Below are positions 26,890 to 35,827 of a stretch of DNA of 64,000 bases, in pieces (the first letter of the stretch is position 1; each line of letters begins with the position of its first letter). The stretch covers positions 62,001 through 126,000 of the forward strand of contig CALWQT010000001.1 in NCBI GenBank assembly GCA_944383765.1, given 5' to 3'. Source of the stretch: an uncultured Lachnospiraceae bacterium (GTDB lineage: Bacteria; Bacillota; Clostridia; Lachnospirales; Lachnospiraceae). Below the pieces are notes generated by a model. That model did not search any database, was not told the origin of the DNA, and saw nothing but the letters and a program-made list of their open reading frames with translations. The position numbers and the translations under genes are program-made.

Positions 26890-28857
26890 ATGAAGAAATA
26901 TCACGGAAGGAAAGGGCTTATACTTGCACTTGGCCTTTTCATGGCAGTTTATCAACCAGCGGTGAGCATGGTTCCTGTTATGGAAGCTATGGCATATACG
27001 GAACGGCAAGCCAGCATCAACGGTACGAATGTCAATGTCCGCAGTGGTCCGGGAACAACAAATTCAGTGGTCACACGGCTGAGTAAGGGAACATCCGTTA
27101 CAGTTATCGGGGAACAGAATGCGTCTGACGGAGCATTATGGTATCAGATCCGTTTCACAGGAAGTGGAGGAGCGGCATCTACAGGATATGTTTCCGGTGC
27201 ATACATAAAATTCCCGGTTTCTTATACGACCGATGCAGATTTTGAAGCTTATCTGAATGCCCAGGGGTTTCCGGAAAGCTATAAAAATGGTCTGCGCATG
27301 CTTCATAGTGAACATCCTACCTGGGTATTTACTGCCCAGCATACAGGGTTAGACTGGAATGATGTGATTGCCAATGAAAGTATTGTGGGAACTAATCTGG
27401 TGAGTACGAACAGTATTTCTTCCTGGAAATCCACTGCTTCCGGTGCGTATGACTGGACTACCAGTACCTGGCCGGGATTTGACGGCAGCAGCTGGGTAGC
27501 GGCATCGGAAGACATTATCCGGTATTATATGGACCCAAGAAATTTTCTGGATGATAAATATGTGTTTCAGTTCCTGACCCAGAGCTATGATGGATCCGTA
27601 CATACAATAGAAGGCCTTCAGACCATGCTGAAAGGCACCTTTATGGAAGGAAGTACATCTTCAGTAGGAGGAAGCGGGAGCACTTCAGGAGATACCGGTA
27701 CATCCGGAGGTACCTCAGGTGGAGTGAGCAATGGTCCGGGAGCCGATCTCAATGGAGGGACAGGAAATACAAGCAGTGATGATGAGGTGCGTTTTGAGAG
27801 CCCGTCCATGGCGCTGAGCCGGCATGAAACCAATATGGTGACATCAAGTTACGGACCGGGAATGGATCTGGGTGGCGGAAGCCAGGGAAGCACAGGGACT
27901 TCGGACACTGGAACCGTACAGGCGCCTTCCAGCGGAAGCCTTTCCTATGCGGAGATCATCATGAATGCAGGACAGCAGACAGGAGTGAATCCTTATGTGC
28001 TGGCGGCTATGATCATACAGGAAAATGGAAAGTCAGGAAGTGCAAGCATTTCCGGAACCAGATCACCTTATGAAGGGTATTACAACTTTTATAATATTGG
28101 TGCTTATGCTACCGGTGGAATGGATGCTGTTACCAGAGGACTGTGGTATGCGTCTCAGTCAGGCAGCTATGGCCGTCCATGGAATACTGTGGAGAAAGCC
28201 ATTGTGGGAGGGGCGGAATATTATGGTACCAATTTTGTGAAAGCAGGACAGGATACATTTTATCTGAAAAAGTTCAATGTGCAGGGAAGCAACTTATATA
28301 AGCATCAGTATATGACCAATGTGCAGGCAGCTGCATCAGAAGGATATTGGATGGCATCGGCCTATAATGATGAACTGAAGAATACGGCACTGGAGTTTAA
28401 GATTCCTGTTTATAAAAATATGCCGGAAAATGCCTGCCCGCAGCCGGTTGTGGACGGAAGCCCGAATAATAAGCTGGGAGCATTGACGGTTGACGGATTT
28501 GCATTAACACCTACCTTTAATATGGATACAACTTCTTATGACCTGATCGTAGATCAGTCTGTTACCAGCGTGAATGTTCAGGCATCTGCCCTGAATGGAA
28601 AAGCTACCATCAGCGGAACAGGAACCATAGACCTCCAGAGCGGAATCAATGAAATCAAGGTAAATGTAAAGGCGGAAAATGGTTCGGTAAGAGAATATGT
28701 GATCCATGTGGTAAGACAGAGCGGCGGTCCTACCTATACCCAGGGTGTAGGAGGAAGCATACAGCAGGGAACAGGTTCTTCTTCCGGAAGCAGTTCAGGA
28801 TCGTCTTCTTCCGGCAGCAGCCAGGATATGTTTACAGGACCAGGCCTGGGCATGTAG
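26890..28857 (+). CDS. Secreted SH3b / N-acetylglucosaminidase wall hydrolase
   Basis: A 655-residue exported protein. A signal peptide (residues 1 to about 36) is followed by a bacterial SH3 domain (ASINGTNVNVRSGPGT, residues about 40-100). The glucosaminidase-type region follows: an N-terminal part with FPESYKNGLRMLHSEHPTWVF, a long Gly/Ser/Thr linker (about 255-345), and a second part with VNPYVLAAMIIQENG, whose Glu is the likely catalytic acid, and YNFYNIGAYA. A cadherin-like beta-sandwich domain (about 545-615) and a Ser/Gly tail close it. It probably cleaves peptidoglycan glycan strands. The next gene carries the same cadherin-like domain and follows without a terminator. Confidence 0.88.
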   Translation: MKKYHGRKGLILALGLFMAVYQPAVSMVPVMEAMAYTERQASINGTNVNVRSGPGTTNSVVTRLSKGTSVTVIGEQNASDGALWYQIRFTGSGGAASTGYVSGAYIKFPVSYTTDADFEAYLNAQGFPESYKNGLRMLHSEHPTWVFTAQHTGLDWNDVIANESIVGTNLVSTNSISSWKSTASGAYDWTTSTWPGFDGSSWVAASEDIIRYYMDPRNFLDDKYVFQFLTQSYDGSVHTIEGLQTMLKGTFMEGSTSSVGGSGSTSGDTGTSGGTSGGVSNGPGADLNGGTGNTSSDDEVRFESPSMALSRHETNMVTSSYGPGMDLGGGSQGSTGTSDTGTVQAPSSGSLSYAEIIMNAGQQTGVNPYVLAAMIIQENGKSGSASISGTRSPYEGYYNFYNIGAYATGGMDAVTRGLWYASQSGSYGRPWNTVEKAIVGGAEYYGTNFVKAGQDTFYLKKFNVQGSNLYKHQYMTNVQAAASEGYWMASAYNDELKNTALEFKIPVYKNMPENACPQPVVDGSPNNKLGALTVDGFALTPTFNMDTTSYDLIVDQSVTSVNVQASALNGKATISGTGTIDLQSGINEIKVNVKAENGSVREYVIHVVRQSGGPTYTQGVGGSIQQGTGSSSGSSSGSSSSGSSQDMFTGPGLGM

Positions 28858-28928
28858 AAGTGTGGAAAGGGGAGATGCACATGAGGCATCTCCCGGATGG
28901 AAAGAATAGAGAAAAGCGGGATAAACAT

Positions 28929-30599
28929 ATGAAAAAAGTAAATGTAAGAAAGATGGCAGCAGGGCTGGCCATGACTTGTATGCTGGCGTTATCCGTTCCT
29001 TTTGGAGTCATGACTTCATTTGCGGCCAATGCCAGAATAGCGTTTTCGGATCCTACTGTGACAGTGGGAGAAGAAGTGGAAGTGACTTTAAAAGTTTCCT
29101 CTACCAGCGGTGATGCGTTGGGACGGTCCAGTATGATGCTGGCATATGATCCGGCTGTGCTGGAATTTGTCAGTGGAACAGATGCCAGCGGAGGCGGTGC
29201 AGGAGCAGTCAGTGTGAAGCAGACAGCCGGAGGCGATGGGAAAACGATGACTTCCACGCTGACCTTCCGGGCGTTGCAGGCAGGAAATACCCAGATTACG
29301 GTTACGACGCAGGAAGTATATGATGCGAATGACCAGATCGTTACCATTGACAAGCAGGGAAGTTCTGCAGTAACGATACAGGCGGAAGACGGGGCATCGG
29401 CAGATGCCAGCCTTTCTTCTCTGAAAGTTTCTCCGGGAACTCTGACCCCTCAGTTTTCTGCTGATGTAACAGAATATAGCGTGAATGTAGGACCGGATGT
29501 GACAAAACTGGCTGTCAGTGCGGAAGCAGCAGACAGTTCGGCTACGGTAACCGTAAATGGAAGCAGCGATCTTCAGATGGGTGAAAATACGGTGAATTGT
29601 GTGGTGACTGCTGGGGATGGACAGACCACAAAAACCTATGTGATCCATGTGACAAAGATGGAAGGCGGAGCGGAAGCAGGCGGAGCGGTAGCTGCAGGAG
29701 ACCTTACGGTAGTTTTGGGAGATGTTCAGTATCAGGTGGCAAAGAGCTTTGATGTCACCACTTTGCCGGAAGGTTTTGAAGGCTTTACCTATAATTATAA
29801 GGGGCAGGATATTATGGCTGGTAAGGGAATCCAGAAAGATCTGCTTCTCATATGTCTGGTAAGCCCTGAAGGAGAAGGCAAATTCTATATTTATAATGAG
29901 GAAAAAGATACCTTTTCTTCTTATATGGAAGTGTCTACCACATCGAAAGCCATTATTGTATTGGAACCTGATGAGACGGTGACAGTTCCTTATGGATTTA
30001 CGGAAGGAATCATGAATCTTCCTGGAGGCGGTCAGGTATCAGGCTGGGTTCCGGAAGGAGAAGAATCGCCCAAATATATTATTTTCTATGGAATGAACTG
30101 GAATGGTAATAAAGATTTTTATCGCTATGACCTGGAAGAAAACACTATTCAGCGTTATTTCCAGGACGTTCCAGGACAGCCGGGAATTTCTTCTGAACAA
30201 TATAAAGACGTAGTCGTTACCTATAAGGATCTTCTTCATGATTATGACATGAGAGGAATCGTGATCATATTCCTGGCAATCGTATCAGCAGGCCTGGTGG
30301 TGGCACTTGTTGTGGTGATCAAGAAAAAGGGCAGCCATGCAGCAGTTGGAAAGCAGGAAATCCGGGAGAAGAAGAGCAGGAAAAAGGAATCCGGTGAATT
30401 GCTTGCAGCCCAGAGCCAGGCAGCAACCCGGGAGATGCCTGTGGAGGAAGAACCGGAAGAGGAAGAGGAAGAGGAGGACGACTTTGAATTTGTAGAGCTT
30501 GACGAGGAAGAAGATCAAGCCGAAGACCTGCAAGAGAAGCAGGAGACAAAGCCGGACAATGGCGATTCCGATGATGATTTTGAATTTATCGATCTCTAA
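28929..30599 (+). CDS. Cohesin-like / cadherin-like single-pass membrane protein with acidic cytosolic tail
   Basis: A 556-residue protein. After a signal peptide (residues 1 to about 32) comes a cohesin-like domain (residues about 35-155, with LAYDPAVLEFVSG and LTFRALQAGNTQITV), then a cadherin-like beta-sandwich (about 160-240), an unassigned extracellular domain (about 250-435), a membrane helix (IVIIFLAIVSAGLVVALVVVI) with a KKKG stop-transfer, and a cytosolic tail of about 90 residues that is extremely acidic. The tail repeats a short motif: DDFEFVEL (30477-30500) and DDFEFIDL at the very C-terminus (30573-30596). ATG 28929 is chosen before the signal peptide, although its ribosome site is weak. 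No dockerin is seen in this window. Function unknown; wall-associated scaffold or sensor is inference. Confidence 0.8.
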   Translation: MKKVNVRKMAAGLAMTCMLALSVPFGVMTSFAANARIAFSDPTVTVGEEVEVTLKVSSTSGDALGRSSMMLAYDPAVLEFVSGTDASGGGAGAVSVKQTAGGDGKTMTSTLTFRALQAGNTQITVTTQEVYDANDQIVTIDKQGSSAVTIQAEDGASADASLSSLKVSPGTLTPQFSADVTEYSVNVGPDVTKLAVSAEAADSSATVTVNGSSDLQMGENTVNCVVTAGDGQTTKTYVIHVTKMEGGAEAGGAVAAGDLTVVLGDVQYQVAKSFDVTTLPEGFEGFTYNYKGQDIMAGKGIQKDLLLICLVSPEGEGKFYIYNEEKDTFSSYMEVSTTSKAIIVLEPDETVTVPYGFTEGIMNLPGGGQVSGWVPEGEESPKYIIFYGMNWNGNKDFYRYDLEENTIQRYFQDVPGQPGISSEQYKDVVVTYKDLLHDYDMRGIVIIFLAIVSAGLVVALVVVIKKKGSHAAVGKQEIREKKSRKKESGELLAAQSQAATREMPVEEEPEEEEEEEDDFEFVELDEEEDQAEDLQEKQETKPDNGDSDDDFEFIDL

Positions 30600-30613
30600 A
30601 CAGCAGGGTATGT

Positions 30614-30651
30614 AAAAAACAGGGCGGGACGAAGTTTCTGCCCTGTTTTTG
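30614..30651 (+). terminator. Rho-independent terminator
   Basis: AAAACAGGGC pairs with GCCCTGTTTT, followed by T residues, 15 bases after the stop of the cohesin-like gene. Confidence 0.88.
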
Positions 30652-30691
30652 GATTTTATAGGCATATGATGATAAAACCATATGGTTGAGG

Positions 30692-30720
30692 TTGACGGAA
30701 ACGTAAAATTTTATTACACT
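30692..30720 (+). promoter_or_regulatory. Promoter of the GntR-mcsA-mcsB-clpC operon
   Basis: TTGACG (30692-30697), 17 bases, TACACT (30715-30720). A GGTTGA tandem (about 30684-30695) overlaps the -35 but does not match the CtsR heptad repeat. Confidence 0.65.
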
Positions 30721-30756
30721 ATAGATAGAACAGATATAACGAAAGATGGTGGTTAT

Positions 30757-31134
30757 ATGATATTAGAGATTGATTTTAACAGCGATGAGGCATATTATGT
30801 GCAGTTGTGTAATCAGATAATATTAGGCATTGCTATGGACCGGATCAGAGAAGGGGAAGCCCTCCCGTCTGTACGGCAGATGGCGGACCGGATCGGGATC
30901 AATATGCATACAGTAAATAAAGCATATTCCGTGCTGCGTCAGGAAGGGTTTGTCAAGCTGGACCGGCGAAAGGGAGCGGTCATCTCCCTGGATATTGATA
31001 AACTGAGGGCAATCCAGGAAATGCGGGAGGATCTTGGTGTGGTCCTGGCCAGAGGAGTCTGCCGCGGAGTGAGCAGGGAAGAAACCCATCGTCTGGTGGA
31101 TGATATTTTTGACCGGTTTTCCGAGGGCCAGTGA
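30757..31134 (+). CDS. GntR family regulator, short YtrA type, heading the clpC operon
   Basis: A 125-residue regulator. The winged helix-turn-helix fills residues about 5-75, with the family signature YYVQLCNQI, GEALPSVRQMADRIGINMHTVNKAYSVLRQEGFV cut here to LPSVRQMADRIGIN. The remaining 50 residues form a short helical dimerisation part, as in YtrA-type GntR proteins. ATG 30757 follows a GGTGG site. It is the first gene of a unit continuing with mcsA, mcsB and clpC, a position normally held by ctsR, so it is the likely regulator of this protein quality-control operon. No CtsR box is seen upstream. Confidence 0.88.
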   Translation: MILEIDFNSDEAYYVQLCNQIILGIAMDRIREGEALPSVRQMADRIGINMHTVNKAYSVLRQEGFVKLDRRKGAVISLDIDKLRAIQEMREDLGVVLARGVCRGVSREETHRLVDDIFDRFSEGQ

Positions 31135-31155
31135 GAGTGTGATGGAGGAGTCAGA

Positions 31156-31710
31156 ATGCTTTGTGAAAAATGTAAGATAAGAGAAGCGACCATACAGTAT
31201 ACAGAAGTGGTAAATGGGGTGAAGACAGAACATAATTTCTGCGCCCAGTGTGCAGGAGAAATGGATCTGGGACAGGATTTTCCATTGGGAAGACTGCTGT
31301 CAGGCCTTCTGGGGCTTGGGGAAAACAGCCAGAAGGAAGAAAGGTATGCCCAGGTGGTGTGTCCTACCTGTAAGACCAGTTATGGAGATTTTGTGAAAGA
31401 CAGCAGATTCGGATGCCCGGATTGCTATGAGGTATTTGATCTGCTGATCAGCGATAAGATGAAACAGCTTCATGGAAGTGACAGTCACCGGGGCAAAAAA
31501 GCGCGGCCTGTGAAGATTATGGCCAGAAGAGGAAATACCTCTGGGGAAAATCCGGTGCAGGAAGAACCGGATAATCTGCCTGTAGAAGAGAGGATCAAAC
31601 GGCTGCGTGCCTGCCAGGAAGCAGCAGTCAGAAGAGAAGATTATGAAGAGGCGGCCAGATACCGTGATGAGATCAAAAAATTAAAAGCGGGGAGTGAGAC
31701 AGATGCTTAA
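31156..31710 (+). CDS. mcsA: McsA, activator of the arginine kinase McsB
   Basis: A 184-residue protein with two zinc-finger-like pairs: CEKCKIREATIQY and FCAQCAGE at the N-terminus, then CPTCKTSYGDF and GCPDCYEVF in the middle. A C-terminal UVR motif (ACQEAAVRREDYEEAARYRDEI) follows, giving the usual McsA layout. McsA binds and activates McsB and helps deliver proteins to ClpCP. GGAGG precedes the start. The 3' end overlaps mcsB by eight bases. Confidence 0.93.
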   Translation: MLCEKCKIREATIQYTEVVNGVKTEHNFCAQCAGEMDLGQDFPLGRLLSGLLGLGENSQKEERYAQVVCPTCKTSYGDFVKDSRFGCPDCYEVFDLLISDKMKQLHGSDSHRGKKARPVKIMARRGNTSGENPVQEEPDNLPVEERIKRLRACQEAAVRREDYEEAARYRDEIKKLKAGSETDA

Positions 31711-32740
31711 ATGGTTTGAAGAGACGGACCGGGAAAACCCGGATGTGGTATACAGCAGGATCCGTCTGGTCAGAAACTGGTCAGAATATCCGTTTTCCGC
31801 CAAACTCAGCCCGGAAGCAGCAGGAGAAATGGTAGACCGTCTGGAAAAAGGCCTGCGGGATTTCTGCCTGGAAGCGGCAGGAGATTATCAGTATATCCGT
31901 TTGGATGAACTGAGTGATTTAAACAGACGGGCATTGAAGGAGAGACGGCTGCTGAATACCACGCTTACAGAGAAAAAAGATCCGGTAGGCCTGATTTTAT
32001 CGGATGATGAGCGGGTAAGCATTGTGCTGAATGGAGATGACCATATCCGTATGCAGTTTATTTCCCAGGGGCTTCATTTGAAAGAATTATGGCAGCAGGC
32101 AGATCAGGCAGATGATTTCATCGGGGAACGGTTTGCCTATGCTTATGATGATAAATACGGATTTCTCACGTCGTATCCAACCAATACGGGCACAGGGCTG
32201 AGGGCGTCTGCGGTGGTCCACTTACCATCGCTTTCTTCCGGCAAGAAATTTTCCAGCCTTCTTGGGGAAATGAGCCGGTTTGGTGCCAGCATTAAAGGCC
32301 TGTACGGGGAAGGCGGAGATAATTATGGTTCCCTTTACCTGGTATCCAACCAGAAAACACTGGGAGTGACAGAAGGGGAAATTGTGGAATTAGTGGAAAA
32401 AGTGGTGAATCAGCTTTCCAGCCAGGAAAGGCAGGTAAGAGATATGGCGTTGTCCCAGGACCGGATCGGACAGCTGGATGAAGCGTATAAGTCTTACGGA
32501 GTGTTAAAGTATGCCAGAAGGCTTACCTGGAAAGACGCCATGATATTCCTGTCAAGGCTGATGACAGGTGTGGCAGACGGTTTGCTGGAGTTTGATGGAC
32601 CTTGCCCCATATACAGCATCATGCTTGGGATACAGAAGGCAAATCTTCAGAAGCTGTCAAAAAGACCCTTGTCCAGAACCGAACTGGATGTGGCAAGGGC
32701 CAGCTATATTCGGGCAGAACTGCCGGAATTGAGACATTAG
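31703..32740 (+). CDS. mcsB: McsB-like protein arginine kinase with altered active-site residues
   Basis: A 345-residue guanidino-kinase-family protein; McsB phosphorylates arginines and marks proteins for ClpCP. Family motifs are SRIRLVRNW near residue 20, DDHIRMQF, PTNTGTGLRASAVVHLP and GLYGEG. Several normally invariant positions differ: the NEEDH motif reads NGDDH (residues 110-114), the reactive cysteine before PTN is Tyr158, the loop usually written RGxYGEGSEA reads KGLYGEGGDN, and the C-terminal RDxxRA phospho-arginine site reads LDVARA. Activity may be altered or lost. ATG 31703 is chosen with GGGGAG upstream; the frame opens three codons earlier. Confidence 0.88.
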   Translation: MLKWFEETDRENPDVVYSRIRLVRNWSEYPFSAKLSPEAAGEMVDRLEKGLRDFCLEAAGDYQYIRLDELSDLNRRALKERRLLNTTLTEKKDPVGLILSDDERVSIVLNGDDHIRMQFISQGLHLKELWQQADQADDFIGERFAYAYDDKYGFLTSYPTNTGTGLRASAVVHLPSLSSGKKFSSLLGEMSRFGASIKGLYGEGGDNYGSLYLVSNQKTLGVTEGEIVELVEKVVNQLSSQERQVRDMALSQDRIGQLDEAYKSYGVLKYARRLTWKDAMIFLSRLMTGVADGLLEFDGPCPIYSIMLGIQKANLQKLSKRPLSRTELDVARASYIRAELPELRH

Positions 32741-32762
32741 GGAATCAGGAGGAAGACATAGA

Positions 32763-35240
32763 ATGACAGACAGATTTGAAACATTTACGCCTCAGGCCAG
32801 TCAGGCGGTACGCCTGGCAGAGGAGGCGTCCAGAGAACTGGGGCATGGGTCTGTGGGAACAGAACATCTGCTGCTGGGACTGCTGAGAGAGGGAACGGGA
32901 GTGGCTTTCCGGGTCCTTTCAGAATGTGGCGTGAAGGAAGAGAAAGTAAAGGAACTGATGGAAGAGCTGATTTCAGGCAGAGCTGCCACCAGAACAAAAG
33001 AGGATGCATGGACACCGAGAGCGGAACGGGTGCTGGAGAACAGCTGTGAAGAGGCGGCCAGGTTTAAGGCACCACTGGTAGGGACAGAGCATATCCTGAT
33101 TGCTATTATACGGGAAAATGACTGTGTGGCGACCAGGATTCTGAACACGATGGGGGCGTCTGTCCAGAAAATTTATGTGGACCTTTTTTCTGCCATGGGA
33201 GAAGATGCCCCGGCAGGAAGGGAGGAATCCCCGGCGGCCCGCCATAAAAAGGGAACTCCGGTGCTGGACAGCTTCAGCCGTGATCTGACAGCTCTGGCAA
33301 AGCAGGGGCGCCTGGATCCGGTCATCGGAAGGAGTAATGAGATGGCCCGGGTAATCCAGATACTCAGCCGCAGGACAAAAAACAATCCCTGTCTGATTGG
33401 GGAGCCTGGAGTAGGAAAAACGGCTGTGGTAGAAGGTCTGGCCCAGCTGATCGTAGAGGGAAATGTGCCGGAGACGATTGCGGGAAAACGGGTGGTGACT
33501 CTGGATCTGTTCGGCATGGTAGCCGGGTCCAAATACAGAGGTGAATTTGAAGAGAGAATCAAGAAAGTATTGTCCGAGATCAGGGAAGATGGGGATATTT
33601 TACTGTTCATCGATGAAATCCACACCATTATCGGGGCAGGAGGAGCGGAAGGAGCTATTGATGCTTCCAATATTTTGAAACCATCTCTGGCAAGAGGAGA
33701 ATTACAGCTGATCGGCGCCACGACAATGGAAGAATACAGAAAGTATATTGAAAAAGATTCGGCCCTGGAACGGAGATTCCAGCCGGTTACCGTGGAAGAA
33801 CCGGATGAGCTGGCAGCGATGGAAATTCTCAGAGGACTGAAGTCCAAGTATGAAGACCATCACCGGGTCTGCATTTCTGAGGAGGCAATCCAGGCTGCAG
33901 TAAAGCTGTCAGCCCGTTATATCAATGACCGCTTTTTGCCGGACAAGGCCATCGATCTGATCGATGAAGCATCGTCCAAAGCACGGCTGGCGAACTTTGT
34001 GGAACCTCCGGAGATACGCAGTCTGGAGCAGGAAATCCAGACCTTAGAACAGCAAAAGGAAAACGCCATTAAACAGGAGGCGTATGAAAAAGCCGGGGAA
34101 ATGAAAAGAAAGCAGGAGAAGAAAAGAGAAAAGATCCAGAAACTCCGTCAGAAATGGGAAAAGGAAAAGACGTCGAAGAAACTCACAGTGGGAGAAGGAG
34201 AGATTGCTGATGTGGTGTCTGGCTGGACCAAGATTCCGGTAAGAAAGCTGGCGGAAGAAGAATCGGAACGGCTTAGAAACCTGGAGACGATTCTCCATGA
34301 GAGAGTGGTAGGCCAGGAGGAAGCGGTAACGGCTGTTTCCAGAGCAATCCGCAGAGGAAGGGTGGGATTGAAAGATCCTAAGCGTCCTATAGGCTCATTC
34401 CTGTTCCTTGGCCCTACCGGAGTGGGAAAAACGGAACTTTCCAAAGCTTTGGCCGAAGCCATGTTTGGAACGGAGCAGGCTCTGATCCGTGTTGATATGT
34501 CGGAATATATGGAAAAGCACAGCGTATCCAAAATGATCGGATCACCGCCAGGATATGTAGGATATGATGAGGGAGGACAGCTGAGCGAGAAGGTGAGGAG
34601 AAATCCGTATTCCGTGATCCTGTTTGATGAGATTGAGAAAGCACACCCGGATGTGTTCAATATTCTTCTTCAGGTGCTGGATGACGGTCATATTACCGAT
34701 GCTCAGGGAAGAAAGATTGATTTTAAGAATACGGTCCTGATCATGACATCCAATGCAGGAGCGGAAAATATCATCTCTCCAAAACGTCTGGGATTTTCTT
34801 CTCAGAATGATGAAAAAGAGAATTACCGCTTTATGAAAGAACGGGTGATGGAAGAAGTAAAACGTCTGTTTAAGCCTGAATTTTTAAACCGTATCGATGA
34901 TATTATTGTGTTCCATCCGCTGAACAAAGAGCATATGGCAAAGATTGCAGACATTATGCTGAAGTCCATTAAAAAGAGGGCAAAAGAACAGCTGAATCTT
35001 GATCTGGATATCACAGAGCAGGCAAAGGCATTTCTGATTGAGAAGGGGTATGATGAGAAGTACGGGGCAAGACCTTTGAGACGTACCATTCAGAATCAGC
35101 TGGAAGATAAGCTGGCAGAAGAAATTCTGGACGGGAAGCTCAGACCTGGTAAAACAGTGGTGATCGACGGAGACCAGGAAGGACTGAAATTTTGCAGTGG
35201 AGATGGGGACAAAACACTGGAAAAAATGCACCGTTCGTGA
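32763..35240 (+). CDS. clpC: ClpC, AAA+ unfoldase of the ClpCP protease
   Basis: An 825-residue class I Clp/Hsp100 protein, the normal ClpC size. It has an N-terminal substrate/adaptor domain (double Clp repeat, residues 1-145), a first ATPase with Walker A GEPGVGKT (near residue 213) and FIDEIHTIIGAG, a central UVR-containing coiled coil (about 425-470, with EAYEKAGEMKRKQEKKREKI), and a second ATPase with GPTGVGKTELSKALAE (near 550) and LFDEIEKAHPDVFN. It unfolds proteins for ClpP, which is not encoded nearby. AGGAGG lies upstream of ATG 32763, and it is the last gene of the GntR-mcsA-mcsB unit. Confidence 0.97.
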   Translation: MTDRFETFTPQASQAVRLAEEASRELGHGSVGTEHLLLGLLREGTGVAFRVLSECGVKEEKVKELMEELISGRAATRTKEDAWTPRAERVLENSCEEAARFKAPLVGTEHILIAIIRENDCVATRILNTMGASVQKIYVDLFSAMGEDAPAGREESPAARHKKGTPVLDSFSRDLTALAKQGRLDPVIGRSNEMARVIQILSRRTKNNPCLIGEPGVGKTAVVEGLAQLIVEGNVPETIAGKRVVTLDLFGMVAGSKYRGEFEERIKKVLSEIREDGDILLFIDEIHTIIGAGGAEGAIDASNILKPSLARGELQLIGATTMEEYRKYIEKDSALERRFQPVTVEEPDELAAMEILRGLKSKYEDHHRVCISEEAIQAAVKLSARYINDRFLPDKAIDLIDEASSKARLANFVEPPEIRSLEQEIQTLEQQKENAIKQEAYEKAGEMKRKQEKKREKIQKLRQKWEKEKTSKKLTVGEGEIADVVSGWTKIPVRKLAEEESERLRNLETILHERVVGQEEAVTAVSRAIRRGRVGLKDPKRPIGSFLFLGPTGVGKTELSKALAEAMFGTEQALIRVDMSEYMEKHSVSKMIGSPPGYVGYDEGGQLSEKVRRNPYSVILFDEIEKAHPDVFNILLQVLDDGHITDAQGRKIDFKNTVLIMTSNAGAENIISPKRLGFSSQNDEKENYRFMKERVMEEVKRLFKPEFLNRIDDIIVFHPLNKEHMAKIADIMLKSIKKRAKEQLNLDLDITEQAKAFLIEKGYDEKYGARPLRRTIQNQLEDKLAEEILDGKLRPGKTVVIDGDQEGLKFCSGDGDKTLEKMHRS

Positions 35241-35293
35241 TATACTAGGGGCACTTAATAAGACACTTTAAGAGAACCAGGAGGGGCAAGGAT

Positions 35294-35707
35294 ATGCCAG
35301 TAGTTGAAGAGTTGATCCGCGCAGAAGCGGACGGAAGTATCAGCTTTGGAAATTATAAGCTGGAGGCGAAGGCAAAAAAAGACAATTTTGAACATGAAGG
35401 TGACCTGTACAAAGTAAAAACCTTTTATGAGATAACAAAACTGGAAAGAAATGGGCTGTTTGTTTATGAGTCTGTACCGGGAACTTCCGTAGAGCATTTT
35501 ACGGTAAGCGACAGTAAAGTAGAGTTTCTTGTAGAAGGAAGCCAGGACGCTCAGATCACCCTTCAGCTGGAAGAAGACTGTGAATATGAAGTATTTGTGG
35601 ATGATGCTGCAGTGGGGAGCATGAAGACAAATATGAGCGGGAAGCTGATGGCCGGAGTAGAACTGAATGAAGGCATGGCTGTGAAAGTAAAGGTAATCAG
35701 GAAATAA
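35294..35707 (+). CDS. Conserved Lachnospiraceae protein of unknown function (often labelled endosialidase)
   Basis: A 137-residue cytosolic-looking protein with no signal peptide or membrane segment. It appears all-beta with a repeated VEFLVEGSQDAQITLQLEED-like strand pattern, cut here to VEFLVEGSQDAQ, and ends in VKVKVIRK. I recall close relatives in Lachnospiraceae carrying the label endosialidase, but it is far too small for that enzyme and no catalytic motif is seen, so the label should not be trusted. GGAGGGG precedes ATG 35294. It lies 53 bases after clpC, with a TATACT nearby (35241-35246) that could be a -10, and is followed by a large inverted repeat before radA. Confidence 0.7.
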   Translation: MPVVEELIRAEADGSISFGNYKLEAKAKKDNFEHEGDLYKVKTFYEITKLERNGLFVYESVPGTSVEHFTVSDSKVEFLVEGSQDAQITLQLEEDCEYEVFVDDAAVGSMKTNMSGKLMAGVELNEGMAVKVKVIRK

Positions 35708-35725
35708 GACAGTGTAAAAGGGAAA

Positions 35726-35790
35726 GCCCCTGCAGCTGCGTTTGAATTCCGGTAAAGACGGAGGGAAGATAAGAACGAGGCTGCAGGGGC
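35726..35790 (+). terminator. Large stem-loop between the unknown gene and radA
   Basis: GCCCCTGCAGC (35726-35736) pairs perfectly with GCTGCAGGGGC (35780-35790) across a 43-base loop. Only a broken T tract follows (ATCTTGTGTTTT), so it could be a weak terminator, an attenuator or an mRNA-stabilising element. Confidence 0.55.
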
Positions 35791-35827
35791 ATCTTGTGTT
35801 TTAGATTATGTGAGACGGGAGAAAAGA

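Noticed and set aside
30661..30760. Possible CtsR box before the clpC operon (GGTTGAGGTTGA).
   Set aside because: The tandem does not match the GGTCAAA heptad consensus, and no ctsR gene is present.
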